Shown: positions 1-8,391 of the stretch, piece by piece | Layout: every line of letters starts with the position of its first letter | How positions within the stretch are numbered: position 1 is the first letter of the stretch | Position numbers and translations under genes: made by a program | From: a virus | Virus record (IMG/VR): IMGVR_UViG_3300009154_000078 | Span: 1 to 51,963 of that record | Strand: one strand, 5' to 3' | Length of the DNA: 51,963 nucleotides | The notes under the pieces: generated by a model | What the model was told of the DNA's origin: nothing | Database searches by the model: none | What the model saw: only the letters and a program-made list of their open reading frames with translations

Positions 1-1
1 A

Positions 2-340
2 AGTGGATACAGCGGATATAGCGGCGCGGGTGTAAGCGGTTATAGCGGGTATAGCGGATCTGGTGTAAGCGGCTATAGTGGATCTGGAGTAAGCGGCTAT
101 AGTGGCTACAGTGGCGCGGGTGTAAGTGGATACAGCGGATATAGCGGCGCGGGTGTAAGCGGTTATAGCGGGTATAGTGGATCTGGTGTAAGCGGCTATA
201 GTGGATCTGGTGTAAGCGGCTATAGCGGATACAGCGGATCCGGTGTAAGCGGCTATAGTGGATATAGCGGATCTGGTGTAAGCGGCTATAGTGGCTCTGG
301 CGTAAGTGGTTACAGCGGAACTTCCGGCTATTCTGGTTCC
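2..340 (+). repeat. In-frame collagen-like GYSG repeat array
   Basis: Short nucleotide units encoding SGYSG, SGSGV and SGAGV repeat about every 12-24 nt and are almost identical at DNA level, with an exact repeat near bases 1-57 and 121-177. The near identity suggests recent expansion or contraction by slippage, and it explains why the contig starts here. Confidence 0.85.
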
Positions 341-2356
341 TCAATAGCAATTGGCGGAACTAGCACGCAACTCCAGTATAACAATTCTGGAGCGTTGGGC
401 GGTGTGGCAAACATTACTTATAATGGCTCAACTACAACGCAAACAAGCGGGACAATTGACGGAACAACTATTGGCGGCACAACCCCTGCGGCTGGTACGT
501 TTACTACGTTAATTGGCGGCGGCGGTTCAGCTAACTACATCCAAGCGACAGGCGGGGCTACAACTAAAGCAGTTCAGTTTCAAACGCTTGGTAGCGATGC
601 GGCTGTATCCCTAGCCATACAACCCAAAGGCACAGGTGCAATAGACCTAGCGGCTGGTTCTAGCGGTGTGAACATTTCTAACGGTGGTACGGTTACTGCG
701 CTGACAAGAACTGCTGGTGGTGCAGGATATACATCCTATCCAAGTGTTGCTATTTCAGCTCCCACTACAGCTGGTGGTGTACAAGCTACTGCGACTTGCA
801 CGGTGATGTTTAACGCCGCGGCGACTATTGCAAGTGGTGGCACAGGATACACGGTTGGCGATGTGCTAACAATGGTTGGTGGAACCCCAACGTCAACTGG
901 CGGTACATTTACCGTTACAACTGTATCTTCTGGCGCTGTAACAGGGGTAACAGCAAATTCAAAAGCATACACGGCATTGCCATCTAACCCAGTTTCAACA
1001 ACTGTTAGTCCCGCAGGCGGAACTGGTTGCACGTTAAACGTCACATATTCTATTGACCCCGGTGGTCTAACAATTGGAACAGCAGGTTCTGGATATGTTG
1101 AACAGCCAACGGTAACAATTAGTGGTGGCGGCGGTAGCGGCGGCACTGGCTATGCTACTGTGGGTAGTGTTCCAAAGATTACAAGTCTTGGTGGTGATTT
1201 ATCGTTTTATACACCAGGCGGTGAGGCATTTCGTGTAGCGGATATTGGTGGTACAACAGTTAACTATGTAAGCGTTAGGGGAGATACCTCCACTGGAAAT
1301 ACGCCAAAAATTATAGCGGCTGGAGCAAGTGGAACTTTAAATTTAGCTATTTCTAGTAAATCTTCTGGCGCTATAATTTTTTATACCAATAGTTCTACAA
1401 ACACTCAGATGCAGGTTACTCACACAGCATCATCAGTTAACTACGTACAGGTGACGGGTGCGGCTACTAATAGCGGCCCAGAAATATCATCCCAAGGTAG
1501 TGATACTTCTGTTTCCATTAACTACACTGCAAAAAATGCAGGAAACCACATCTTTAAACAGGCTGGCGGTACTAATTTTAGGGTTAACTACAGCGTAACG
1601 GCACCAATAAATTATTTAGCAGTAACTGGCTCATTGACTGGTAGCAGTCCTAGTTTATATAGTCAAGGCTCAGACACAGACATTGACCTAACCCTAACAC
1701 CCAAAGGCGCAGGAACTGTTAAAACTTCAGGAACAGGTATTAGGCTTGTAGGCGCTTCTTCTGGTTATGTAGGCTTAAAAGGCGCTGCTGCTGCGGGTTC
1801 TACTACATATCAATTACCTGCTGCTGATGGCACAAGCGGGCAGGTTTTATCTACTAACGGTTCTGCAGTACTATCTTGGGCTACTGCCAGTGGTGGTGGA
1901 GGGGGAACGCCGGGAGGTTCAAGTGGGCAGCTTCAATATAATAACAGCAGCTCATTTGGCGGTGTAACAAACGTTACGGTTACTACAGGGCAGACGACTG
2001 CAAGAATAGACCCTAGAGTTTCCGTTGAATCAAACTCAGCAACCAGTGTCACGCCGGACATTAGTTTGTATGATATGTATGTGTGGACTGGGTTGTCTAC
2101 CGCTGGAACTTTAACAATCAATATTCCGTCAGGAACCCCACTAAACGGCGATAAATTAATGTTTAGAATACAAGATGACGGCACGTCTGGTGCGGTTACT
2201 TTGTCTTGGGTTCAAAGCGGTACAGGGTGTTTTAGAACAATTAACGTCCCGCTCCCGACTACAACCGGCGGCGCTGCAAAAGTAGTTTATGTTGGGTGTA
2301 TATATAACTCGTTTAGCGCAACTTGGGATGTGATTGCATCCGGAACGCAGTTTTAA
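2..2356 (+). CDS. Collagen-like phage tail fibre protein, 5'-truncated by the window edge
   Basis: The reading frame is open from base 2, so the N-terminus lies outside the window; the first in-frame start-like codon (TTG 395) is internal. Residues 1-110 are a GYSGYSG/SGVSGYSG glycine-rich repeat of collagen-like type. This is followed by a QLQYNNSG junction motif seen in many phage fibres, which recurs near the C-terminus (about base 1930). Between them at least four diverged modules of roughly 50 residues begin NY(I/V/L)xVxG and contain QGSDxxxxL and PKGAG motifs. The C-terminus is beta-rich. Role by family knowledge: an extended trimeric tail fibre or appendage that contacts the host. The stop is 3 nt before the next tail gene. 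Confidence 0.85.
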   Translation, partial: SGYSGYSGAGVSGYSGYSGSGVSGYSGSGVSGYSGYSGAGVSGYSGYSGAGVSGYSGYSGSGVSGYSGSGVSGYSGYSGSGVSGYSGYSGSGVSGYSGSGVSGYSGTSGYSGSSIAIGGTSTQLQYNNSGALGGVANITYNGSTTTQTSGTIDGTTIGGTTPAAGTFTTLIGGGGSANYIQATGGATTKAVQFQTLGSDAAVSLAIQPKGTGAIDLAAGSSGVNISNGGTVTALTRTAGGAGYTSYPSVAISAPTTAGGVQATATCTVMFNAAATIASGGTGYTVGDVLTMVGGTPTSTGGTFTVTTVSSGAVTGVTANSKAYTALPSNPVSTTVSPAGGTGCTLNVTYSIDPGGLTIGTAGSGYVEQPTVTISGGGGSGGTGYATVGSVPKITSLGGDLSFYTPGGEAFRVADIGGTTVNYVSVRGDTSTGNTPKIIAAGASGTLNLAISSKSSGAIIFYTNSSTNTQMQVTHTASSVNYVQVTGAATNSGPEISSQGSDTSVSINYTAKNAGNHIFKQAGGTNFRVNYSVTAPINYLAVTGSLTGSSPSLYSQGSDTDIDLTLTPKGAGTVKTSGTGIRLVGASSGYVGLKGAAAAGSTTYQLPAADGTSGQVLSTNGSAVLSWATASGGGGGTPGGSSGQLQYNNSSSFGGVTNVTVTTGQTTARIDPRVSVESNSATSVTPDISLYDMYVWTGLSTAGTLTINIPSGTPLNGDKLMFRIQDDGTSGAVTLSWVQSGTGCFRTINVPLPTTTGGAAKVVYVGCIYNSFSATWDVIASGTQF

Positions 2357-2359
2357 TAT

Positions 2360-3916
2360 ATGGCAAGTAGATACTGGGTTAGAAACGCTATTGGTAATTG
2401 GAGTAGTACGGCAAACTGGTCCGCTAGTTCAGCCGCGACTTCCGGAGGTGCATCTGTTCCGGGCACAGCAGATACAGCCTTTTTTTCAGCAAACTCGCAG
2501 TTGGGCAATTGCACGGTAGATTCAAATGTCACAGTACTTAGTGTGAACATGACGGGTTATAGCGGAGGGCTAACTTTTAATTCTGCTGGAAATACTATTA
2601 CACTTACAAGTACGGGCACGATTTTTACGGGAAGCACAACCGCAACAATTTTCAGAAGTGGCGCGTCATTAACTGGGGACAATATTGTCACCTTTGGGTC
2701 AACTACAGCTACAAAAACAATAACTACTGGGGCCGTATCAGAAACTAACGCGCTTAATTTTAATATTAACACCACTTCAACGGGGCCATACGCACTTGGA
2801 ACTTCTGTTTTTGGAAATTTTGTTCACACTGCCGCACCGATAACCACATCGGGAATAACCGTTTACGGTGATTTATACCTAAATAGTGTCTCTTCATTTA
2901 CGGGGTCAATTACTATGGCCCCGGGATTGTCCGTGGCTGCAACAGCAATGGTGGCGGGAACTAAATACACAATCACAAGTGCGGGCACTACCAACTTTAC
3001 TTCGTATGGCGCAACTTCAAACAAACCAAATACACTTTTTACGGCAACAGGGCCCGGCACTGGTACTGGCACGGTAACACCAACTAGATTTATATATACC
3101 TATTATACTTCTGTGCCACTTTATATTGGAAATGGAAGTAGTCAAGGTTCGGTTGCTTTAGCTGCTTCAATATCAAGCCTCACTGGAGTTACTATACAAA
3201 GTGGTTTTTTTAACAATAATGCGAACCGTATAGATTTACAGAACACGGGGCAATATTTTAATTATAATAACTCAAACACTAAAAACATAGTAATTAATGC
3301 AGTACCAAGTTCTCTTACGTATAGTCTCAGACTTAGTGCGGATAATAATTCTTTTAACGGTTCTAGCACAAACACAACATTAGATTTTTCTACAGCAATT
3401 TTAAGTTTTTCTATTAACAGTATTACTTATTCTACAAGCCAAACTTTTTCTTCCGGGATTAAAATAGGAACTGTTATACTAAACTTTTCGGGTTCTGTGG
3501 CAAGTACATTTGCATTTCTGGGTAATAATATAACAATTTATAACTTTGATATTAGCGGATATTATAATTTTTCAGCTAATAACATTGTGCAGTTTGATGC
3601 TGCATCAAATATATATATGGGCAATTTAAGAAGGTATTCCGGTAGTTATTACAGTATAACTACTAGAATTATTATTAAAAGTTCTATTGCGGGAAATCCA
3701 TTTACACTGAATAAAATTGGCGGAGGGTGCGGCTATTTTGTTGGAACTGCTTTACAAGATTGTACAGGCTCTCCCTCAAATGCTTGGGTTGCAAACACGG
3801 GCGTGACAAACACTTATAATAACAACTATTTTGGAAACAACACAAACGTAAGCGGTAATTCTGGTATTGTGTTTAACCAATACCCCGCACTAGGTGGTTT
3901 CAACGAGTTTTTTTAA
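2360..3916 (+). CDS. Beta-rich phage tail/appendage protein (MASRYWV family)
   Basis: A 518-residue protein starting MASRYWVRNAIGNWSS, an N-terminus recurrent in environmental phage appendage proteins (xGxGNWSxxxxWS). It is rich in T, S, N and G with short hydrophobic strands, consistent with a beta-helix or stacked beta fold. Residues around 200-240 carry the KYTITSAGTTNFTS...GTGTGTVTP insert common in phage fibres. No catalytic motif is visible. The start ATG lies 3 nt after the stop of the upstream fibre gene. Likely a fibre, spike or adhesin partner; the function is inferred from composition and neighbourhood only. Confidence 0.7.
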   Translation: MASRYWVRNAIGNWSSTANWSASSAATSGGASVPGTADTAFFSANSQLGNCTVDSNVTVLSVNMTGYSGGLTFNSAGNTITLTSTGTIFTGSTTATIFRSGASLTGDNIVTFGSTTATKTITTGAVSETNALNFNINTTSTGPYALGTSVFGNFVHTAAPITTSGITVYGDLYLNSVSSFTGSITMAPGLSVAATAMVAGTKYTITSAGTTNFTSYGATSNKPNTLFTATGPGTGTGTVTPTRFIYTYYTSVPLYIGNGSSQGSVALAASISSLTGVTIQSGFFNNNANRIDLQNTGQYFNYNNSNTKNIVINAVPSSLTYSLRLSADNNSFNGSSTNTTLDFSTAILSFSINSITYSTSQTFSSGIKIGTVILNFSGSVASTFAFLGNNITIYNFDISGYYNFSANNIVQFDAASNIYMGNLRRYSGSYYSITTRIIIKSSIAGNPFTLNKIGGGCGYFVGTALQDCTGSPSNAWVANTGVTNTYNNNYFGNNTNVSGNSGIVFNQYPALGGFNEFF

Positions 3917-3932
3917 CAGAGGAAATATAAAC

Positions 3933-4202
3933 ATGGCTTTAATCAAATCAATTGATACAGACTACGGAATAGCAGCGACCTATTGGAACATTGGCGCGGT
4001 CCAAGAAGATTTCAAAGGCAAAGGCACAGAAGTAACTTTTTACGGCTATGCCTCCAAGGAAGCCCGTGAAGCTGGCAAACAACCGCTATCCGCTGGTAAG
4101 GTACAGATCGCCGGTGATGAATACATTGCTGGTGCAGACCGTGCTGTTTTATACTCTATCATCAAACAAAAACCTGAGTTCGAAGGTGCAGAGGACGCAT
4201 AA
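3933..4202 (+). CDS. Small hypothetical protein after the tail fibres
   Basis: This 89-residue protein starts MALIKSIDTDYGI. The start was chosen at ATG 3933 because AGAGGAAA sits 7-10 nt upstream; a longer frame begins inside the previous gene without such a site. It has no signal peptide or membrane segment. Small proteins of this type sit among tail genes in aquatic phages and could be structural decorations, but I do not recognise a defined family. Confidence 0.7.
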   Translation: MALIKSIDTDYGIAATYWNIGAVQEDFKGKGTEVTFYGYASKEAREAGKQPLSAGKVQIAGDEYIAGADRAVLYSIIKQKPEFEGAEDA

Positions 4203-4223
4203 CATTAATATGTATGGTATAAT
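4199..4223 (+). promoter_or_regulatory. Promoter motif copy 1 (CATTAATATG) with TATAAT
   Basis: CATTAATATG (4203-4212) matches the core of the recurring TTTGCATTAATATA motif and is followed by TATGGTATAAT, an extended -10-like sequence (TATAAT 4217-4222). It lies between two genes and drives toward the glycosyltransferase cassette. This is the only copy with a clear TATAAT behind it, and its 5' TTTG is not conserved. Confidence 0.5.
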
Positions 4224-4250
4224 GAGAGCTCTTAACTTTAGGAGAGCACC

Positions 4251-5480
4251 TTGAAATATAGTATTGTAATACCAACGTATAACAACTGCGAGAAGTATTT
4301 AAAACCTTGTATTGATTCTATCATCAAATACACCGACATGAAAGATGTTGAGTTGGTGGTTGTGGCCAACGGTTGCACGGATAACACAAGCGCGTACCTT
4401 AATTATTTAAGTTCAACTGGTATTAATTTAGTGTGGCCTTGGTACGATGAGCCACTGGGTTTTTCTAAAGCTGTTAACAAAGGTATTAGTGCCACGTCAA
4501 CCGGCAAGATTGTGTTGTTAAATAACGACACAATTTTACTGGACCAGAAAAAAAATACGTGGTTGGAGCGTTTGGACACCGGTGACATTTCGGCGGTGCT
4601 GACAAACTACTCAGACATTATACAGTCCAAATTTGGCGTATTCTTCTGCGTAATGATTCAAAAAAGAGTGCTTAACCAAATTGGGCTGCTGGACGAGCAG
4701 TTTGAGGTCGGTGGCTGCGAGGATATTGATTTTTGTTTTCGGGCCCTGCAAGAGGGGTTTAAACTCGTTGACGTGGGCCATTTAGGTGACTTCCCAATCT
4801 ACCATGTGGCCGAGGGTACGGTACATGATGAAACGTTGGTAAAAGGCTGGAAGCATTTCTTTTCTGAAAATGAGCTAAGGTTGGCCAGAAAACACAACAT
4901 GGACCACTATCGTTTCTTGTTGTCAAACAACTACGAGCGCGCGGTGTTTCTAAAAGGTGACCCAGTGTTCCCGCGCGAGACACAGCGCTACGAATGGGCC
5001 GCAAAGAATCTGGTTGGCGAGCAGGTGTTGGAGATTGGGTGCTCCACCGGCTACGGCTACCAGTTTTTGCCAGAGGGCACGACGTACATGGGGTTGGATT
5101 ACGACGAACAGATTATTGGGATTGCGAAGGACCAACAGTGGTCTGACAACGCATCGTTTTACCACGCGGACATTAATACGTTTGAGCTGGGCCGGTACAA
5201 CACCATTATTGCTTTTGAGGTAATTGAACACCTTGATAATGGTTTGGAGGTTGTTGAAAAGCTAAAGAAACACTGCAAGCGCTTAATGATCACGGTACCG
5301 TACAACGAGCCTAAAGGGTTTTGGGGCGAGCATCACAGGTTACACGGTTTAACAGAGAAAGATTTCCCAGGGTTTAATTTTGCCTACATTGACTTCAACG
5401 GCAACATTACGGACACAAAGAACGACGAGTCTGGTGACAACCCCGCCAACTTGATGATCTGTTGGTGCGACAATGAGTAA
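4251..5480 (+). CDS. Bifunctional GT2 glycosyltransferase - SAM methyltransferase
   Basis: A 409-residue fusion. Residues 1-240 are a GT-A glycosyltransferase family 2 domain: SIVIPTYNN at the start, VVVANGCTDN, GFSKAVNKG and LLNNDT (DxD-like nucleotide-sugar site). Residues about 250-400 are a class I methyltransferase with VLEIGCSTGYGY (SAM loop), YMGLDYD, FYHADIN and AFEVIEHLDNG. Start is TTG 4251, chosen because TAGGAG lies just upstream and MKYSIVIP is the canonical GT2 start. The gene overlaps the next by 8 nt. It probably transfers and methylates a sugar on the virion, DNA or host envelope; the substrate cannot be read from sequence. Confidence 0.85.
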   Translation: MKYSIVIPTYNNCEKYLKPCIDSIIKYTDMKDVELVVVANGCTDNTSAYLNYLSSTGINLVWPWYDEPLGFSKAVNKGISATSTGKIVLLNNDTILLDQKKNTWLERLDTGDISAVLTNYSDIIQSKFGVFFCVMIQKRVLNQIGLLDEQFEVGGCEDIDFCFRALQEGFKLVDVGHLGDFPIYHVAEGTVHDETLVKGWKHFFSENELRLARKHNMDHYRFLLSNNYERAVFLKGDPVFPRETQRYEWAAKNLVGEQVLEIGCSTGYGYQFLPEGTTYMGLDYDEQIIGIAKDQQWSDNASFYHADINTFELGRYNTIIAFEVIEHLDNGLEVVEKLKKHCKRLMITVPYNEPKGFWGEHHRLHGLTEKDFPGFNFAYIDFNGNITDTKNDESGDNPANLMICWCDNE

Positions 5481-6447
5481 GGTTTTGTGCTCGGTGGCAA
5501 CCCGAGGACGTTACCATACGACGTTGCCGTTGGTGTTAAACGCCATCATTAACCAGACCAAGGTTCCGGACAAGTTGATCATCTTTGATGACAACGACGA
5601 GTTCCAAGACATGCGAAAAGAGATGATTTATCAATACTTTTTTCAAATGCTGGATATCAAGAAGATTGCGTGGGAGTGGCGGATTGCAGAAAAAAGGGGG
5701 CAGCACTTTATTCATCAGCAGGCAAACACCGCTGGATTTGATTGGGTATGGCGTGTTGACGATGATGCAATCCCAGAGCCGAATGTGCTCGAAATTTTGC
5801 ATTCATATACAAAACGGAACAATAAATTAGGTGCGGTCGGCGGGGCCATTTTGACCCCGCCCAATTTCCCTGATACTTCAAAGGTGACTGGCAGGATTGA
5901 CGACATAAGTAAAGAGCCCAACTGTCAATGGAATATGGTTAGCGGGGTTAAGGTTGTTGAGCATTTGCATTGTTCTTTTTTGTATCGTGCGGGCGTATAT
6001 GACTACAACTTGGGGCTGTCGCGCGTGGCGCACCGAGAAGAAACGTTGTTTACCTGGGGGCTGCACCAAAAGGGCTACCAGATTCTAGCGGTTCCAAACG
6101 CGGTGACTTGGCACATGAAGAACCCGCAGGGTGGCATTCGTAGTGAAACTAACATGGACATGTATAGACACGATGAGGAAATATTTAATAATTTCATCCG
6201 GTGCCGCGACAAAACTATTGTGGTTCTTAATTGTGGCCGTGGGGATCATATTGTATTTAAACGTGTTCTTCCGTTGATTAAAGACCCTATTGTGTTTTCT
6301 TGCTACCCAGACATTGTTCCCGGAATGGGGATTAAAGATGCAGTTAGCTATTTTGGGCATATTGACCAATGGAGCATCTATAAAAAAATGGGTCAATGGA
6401 ATTGGACAGAGAGTTTGGAGAACGCTTTTAAAAAGTTGTACCTATGA
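5473..6447 (+). CDS. GT2-like glycosyltransferase fused to an N-terminal GT9-like half
   Basis: A 324-residue protein. The N-terminal part has a GT2-like fold: CSVATRGRY, an IIFDDN strand and the RVDDDAIPEP metal/nucleotide-sugar motif near residue 95. From about residue 250 the sequence changes to VVLNCGRGDHIVFKRVLP, which resembles the first Rossmann half of family 9 (heptosyltransferase-like) enzymes. The next gene supplies what looks like the second half. The two overlap by ATGA (6444-6447), so co-translation is expected. Alternative: an unrelated C-terminal extension of a GT2 enzyme. Confidence 0.75.
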   Translation: MSKVLCSVATRGRYHTTLPLVLNAIINQTKVPDKLIIFDDNDEFQDMRKEMIYQYFFQMLDIKKIAWEWRIAEKRGQHFIHQQANTAGFDWVWRVDDDAIPEPNVLEILHSYTKRNNKLGAVGGAILTPPNFPDTSKVTGRIDDISKEPNCQWNMVSGVKVVEHLHCSFLYRAGVYDYNLGLSRVAHREETLFTWGLHQKGYQILAVPNAVTWHMKNPQGGIRSETNMDMYRHDEEIFNNFIRCRDKTIVVLNCGRGDHIVFKRVLPLIKDPIVFSCYPDIVPGMGIKDAVSYFGHIDQWSIYKKMGQWNWTESLENAFKKLYL

Positions 6448-6878
6448 TAGTTATATCTCCTTATTCTCAAAAGTTAAGAACGGGTAAAGAAAACCCAAAA
6501 AATTACCCGTATTGGAAAGAGTTAATTGCGTTAATTGACGAGCCAATTGTTCAGGTTGGGGTTGACGGCGAAGATCAGCTTGTTGACGATTTTAGAAAAA
6601 ATCTGTCAATGGACGAGTTGGCATCCGTCATTCGCGAATGCCGAATATGGATATCGTGCGATAGTTTCCTCCAGCATTTTGGCTGGGACTTAGGGAAAAA
6701 AGGTATCGTGTTGTGGGGCCCGTCTGATCCATTGGTATTCGGCCACCCTGAAAACGTTAACCTGTTGAAGGATCGTTCGTATTTAGTCAAAGATCAGTTT
6801 ATTTGGTGGGAAGCCACGGAACACGAAAAAGAACGATTTGTGGAACCACAAGTTGTTTTGCAATATTTAAAGGAATAA
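6444..6878 (+). CDS. GT9-like C-terminal half protein
   Basis: This 144-residue protein matches the pattern of the second Rossmann domain of GT9 enzymes: ISPYSQ at the start, VQVGV, then ISCDSFLQHFGWDLGKKG and LWGPSDPLVFGH, corresponding to the (V/I)xxDSxxxHxA...LfGPtdP signature. It lacks the N-terminal acceptor domain, which appears at the end of the preceding protein. The ATGA overlap suggests one split enzyme. It is followed 4 nt later by a fibre gene, placing the cassette inside the tail module. Confidence 0.7.
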   Translation: MIVISPYSQKLRTGKENPKNYPYWKELIALIDEPIVQVGVDGEDQLVDDFRKNLSMDELASVIRECRIWISCDSFLQHFGWDLGKKGIVLWGPSDPLVFGHPENVNLLKDRSYLVKDQFIWWEATEHEKERFVEPQVVLQYLKE

Positions 6879-6882
6879 CAAA

Positions 6883-8382
6883 ATGGCAGCTTCAGGCTAT
6901 ACAAAATTACAATTATATTATAGCTCGACGTCGGGAGTCGCGCCCACAGGTACCAACTTGATCGCCGGAGAGTTGGCGCTTAACACTTTTGATGGGAAGC
7001 TGTACTTTAAAAATACAAGTGGTGCGGTAACCTTGCTGGCCTCTGCAGCTGGGGCGGCTGCGGCCACTAATATTTTTGGTGGCGCGTCCGGCCAAATCCC
7101 GTTCCAAACGGCTGCAAGCACAACCAGCTTTATCACAGCCCCTGGAACCTCTGGCACGTATTTAAGCTGGAACGGATCCGGTTTTTATTGGTCTAATGGA
7201 CTCGGATTGTCGGGAACCAGCGGATATTCAGGCTTCTCTGGATTTAACGGCGCCAGTGGTTTGTCGGGCTTTAGTGGCTATTCCGGCATTTCTGGTTATA
7301 GCGGCTACAGCGGATATTCTGGCAATAACGGAACTAGCGGTTTTTCTGGTTATAGTGGAATTTCTGGTTATAGCGGTTTTAGTGGAATCTCTGGCTTTAG
7401 TGGTATTTCTGGCTTCAGCGGCTTTTCTGGTTACAGCGGTTCCGGTACTTCGGGCTACAGCGGTGCAACCGGCACATCCGGTTTCAGTGGTTATTCGGGA
7501 TTAAACGGCGCAACAGCAGCATCCGGATTTAGCGGTTACAGCGGCTATTCTGGATTCTTGGGTAACTCGGGATATTCAGGCTTTAGTGGCACTTCGGGCT
7601 ACAGTGGTTCTGGCATTTCAGGCTACAGCGGATTCTCAGGCTATTCTGGCTTAGGGTTGTCTGGTTATAGCGGCGGTAGTGGTTACAGCGGTTTAAACGG
7701 CACTTCAGGCTATTCCGGCATTTCTGGCTACTCGGGGTACAGCGGCTCTGGCGTGTCCGGCTACAGCGGTTTTAGTGGCATCTCGGGCTATTCTGGCACG
7801 ACACCAACCGCGGTGGCAAACTTGTCCGGCGGATCTGTTGGCGCGCTGCCCTACCAATCAGCTGTTGGCACAACATCATTTTTAACTAACCAAACCGGTA
7901 GGGTTTTAGTTGGTGGTGCGGCTACGCCCTCATATGCCTTGCAGTCGAGTTTATCGGTTGGTTCGGCAACAAACGTTTTGGGCGGCAACGCAAACCAAAT
8001 TCCTTATCAATCTGCGACTGACACAACAGCGTTCATTACTGCACCGACAACGGGTTCTACATCAAATCCTGGTTTTGTGGCTTGGAACGGCACTGGGTTT
8101 GTTTGGTATCGTTGGTTGACTTTCTTAACATCCAGCAACATTAACGGCTCGTTAGGTTATACTGCGGCGGATGCGGCTGGTTCAAACGCTACGGGCACAT
8201 GGTCAATTAGTATTACAGGTAACGCAGCAACAGCAAATTCGGTGGCCAACACTGGCGGCTGGAGCGTGACACCAAGCGGCACTAAATTGTATTTTTCTTA
8301 CAATGGCGTAAACGTGGGTTCTTTGGATTCATCCGGAAACTTCATAGCTAAAGCTAACGTAACAGCTTACGGCACACCGTAA
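6883..8382 (+). CDS. Collagen-like tail fibre protein
   Basis: A 499-residue protein. Residues 1-55 (SGYTKLQLYYSSTSG, GELALNTFDGKLYFKN) form a conserved N-terminal virion-attachment module of phage fibres. Residues about 105-305 are GXX-type repeats built of SGYSG, SGFSG and SGISG units. The C-terminal region has two AxTTxFxT-type repeats (GGASGQIPFQTAAS..., GGNANQIPYQSATD...) and ends with SITGNAATA, typical of fibre distal parts. AAGGAATAACAAA precedes the ATG. It shares the repeat chemistry, but not the junction modules, of the protein at the left window edge. Confidence 0.85.
   Translation: MAASGYTKLQLYYSSTSGVAPTGTNLIAGELALNTFDGKLYFKNTSGAVTLLASAAGAAAATNIFGGASGQIPFQTAASTTSFITAPGTSGTYLSWNGSGFYWSNGLGLSGTSGYSGFSGFNGASGLSGFSGYSGISGYSGYSGYSGNNGTSGFSGYSGISGYSGFSGISGFSGISGFSGFSGYSGSGTSGYSGATGTSGFSGYSGLNGATAASGFSGYSGYSGFLGNSGYSGFSGTSGYSGSGISGYSGFSGYSGLGLSGYSGGSGYSGLNGTSGYSGISGYSGYSGSGVSGYSGFSGISGYSGTTPTAVANLSGGSVGALPYQSAVGTTSFLTNQTGRVLVGGAATPSYALQSSLSVGSATNVLGGNANQIPYQSATDTTAFITAPTTGSTSNPGFVAWNGTGFVWYRWLTFLTSSNINGSLGYTAADAAGSNATGTWSISITGNAATANSVANTGGWSVTPSGTKLYFSYNGVNVGSLDSSGNFIAKANVTAYGTP
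7200..7795 (+). repeat. In-frame collagen-like SGYSG/SGFSG repeat
   Basis: About 200 codons of glycine every third residue with strong use of (Y/F)SG. Codons vary more than in the array at the left edge, suggesting an older expansion. Confidence 0.8.
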
Positions 8383-8391
8383 GGAAAAACT

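Noticed and set aside
736-1146. 136-codon frame on the - strand inside the fibre gene
   Set aside because: Pro/Val-rich mirror of the Gly/Thr-rich fibre; an antisense by-product of composition.
4203-4250. tRNA gene in the gap before the glycosyltransferase
   Set aside because: The gap is only 48 bp with promoter-like sequence; no cloverleaf can be formed. I found no convincing tRNA elsewhere in the gaps.
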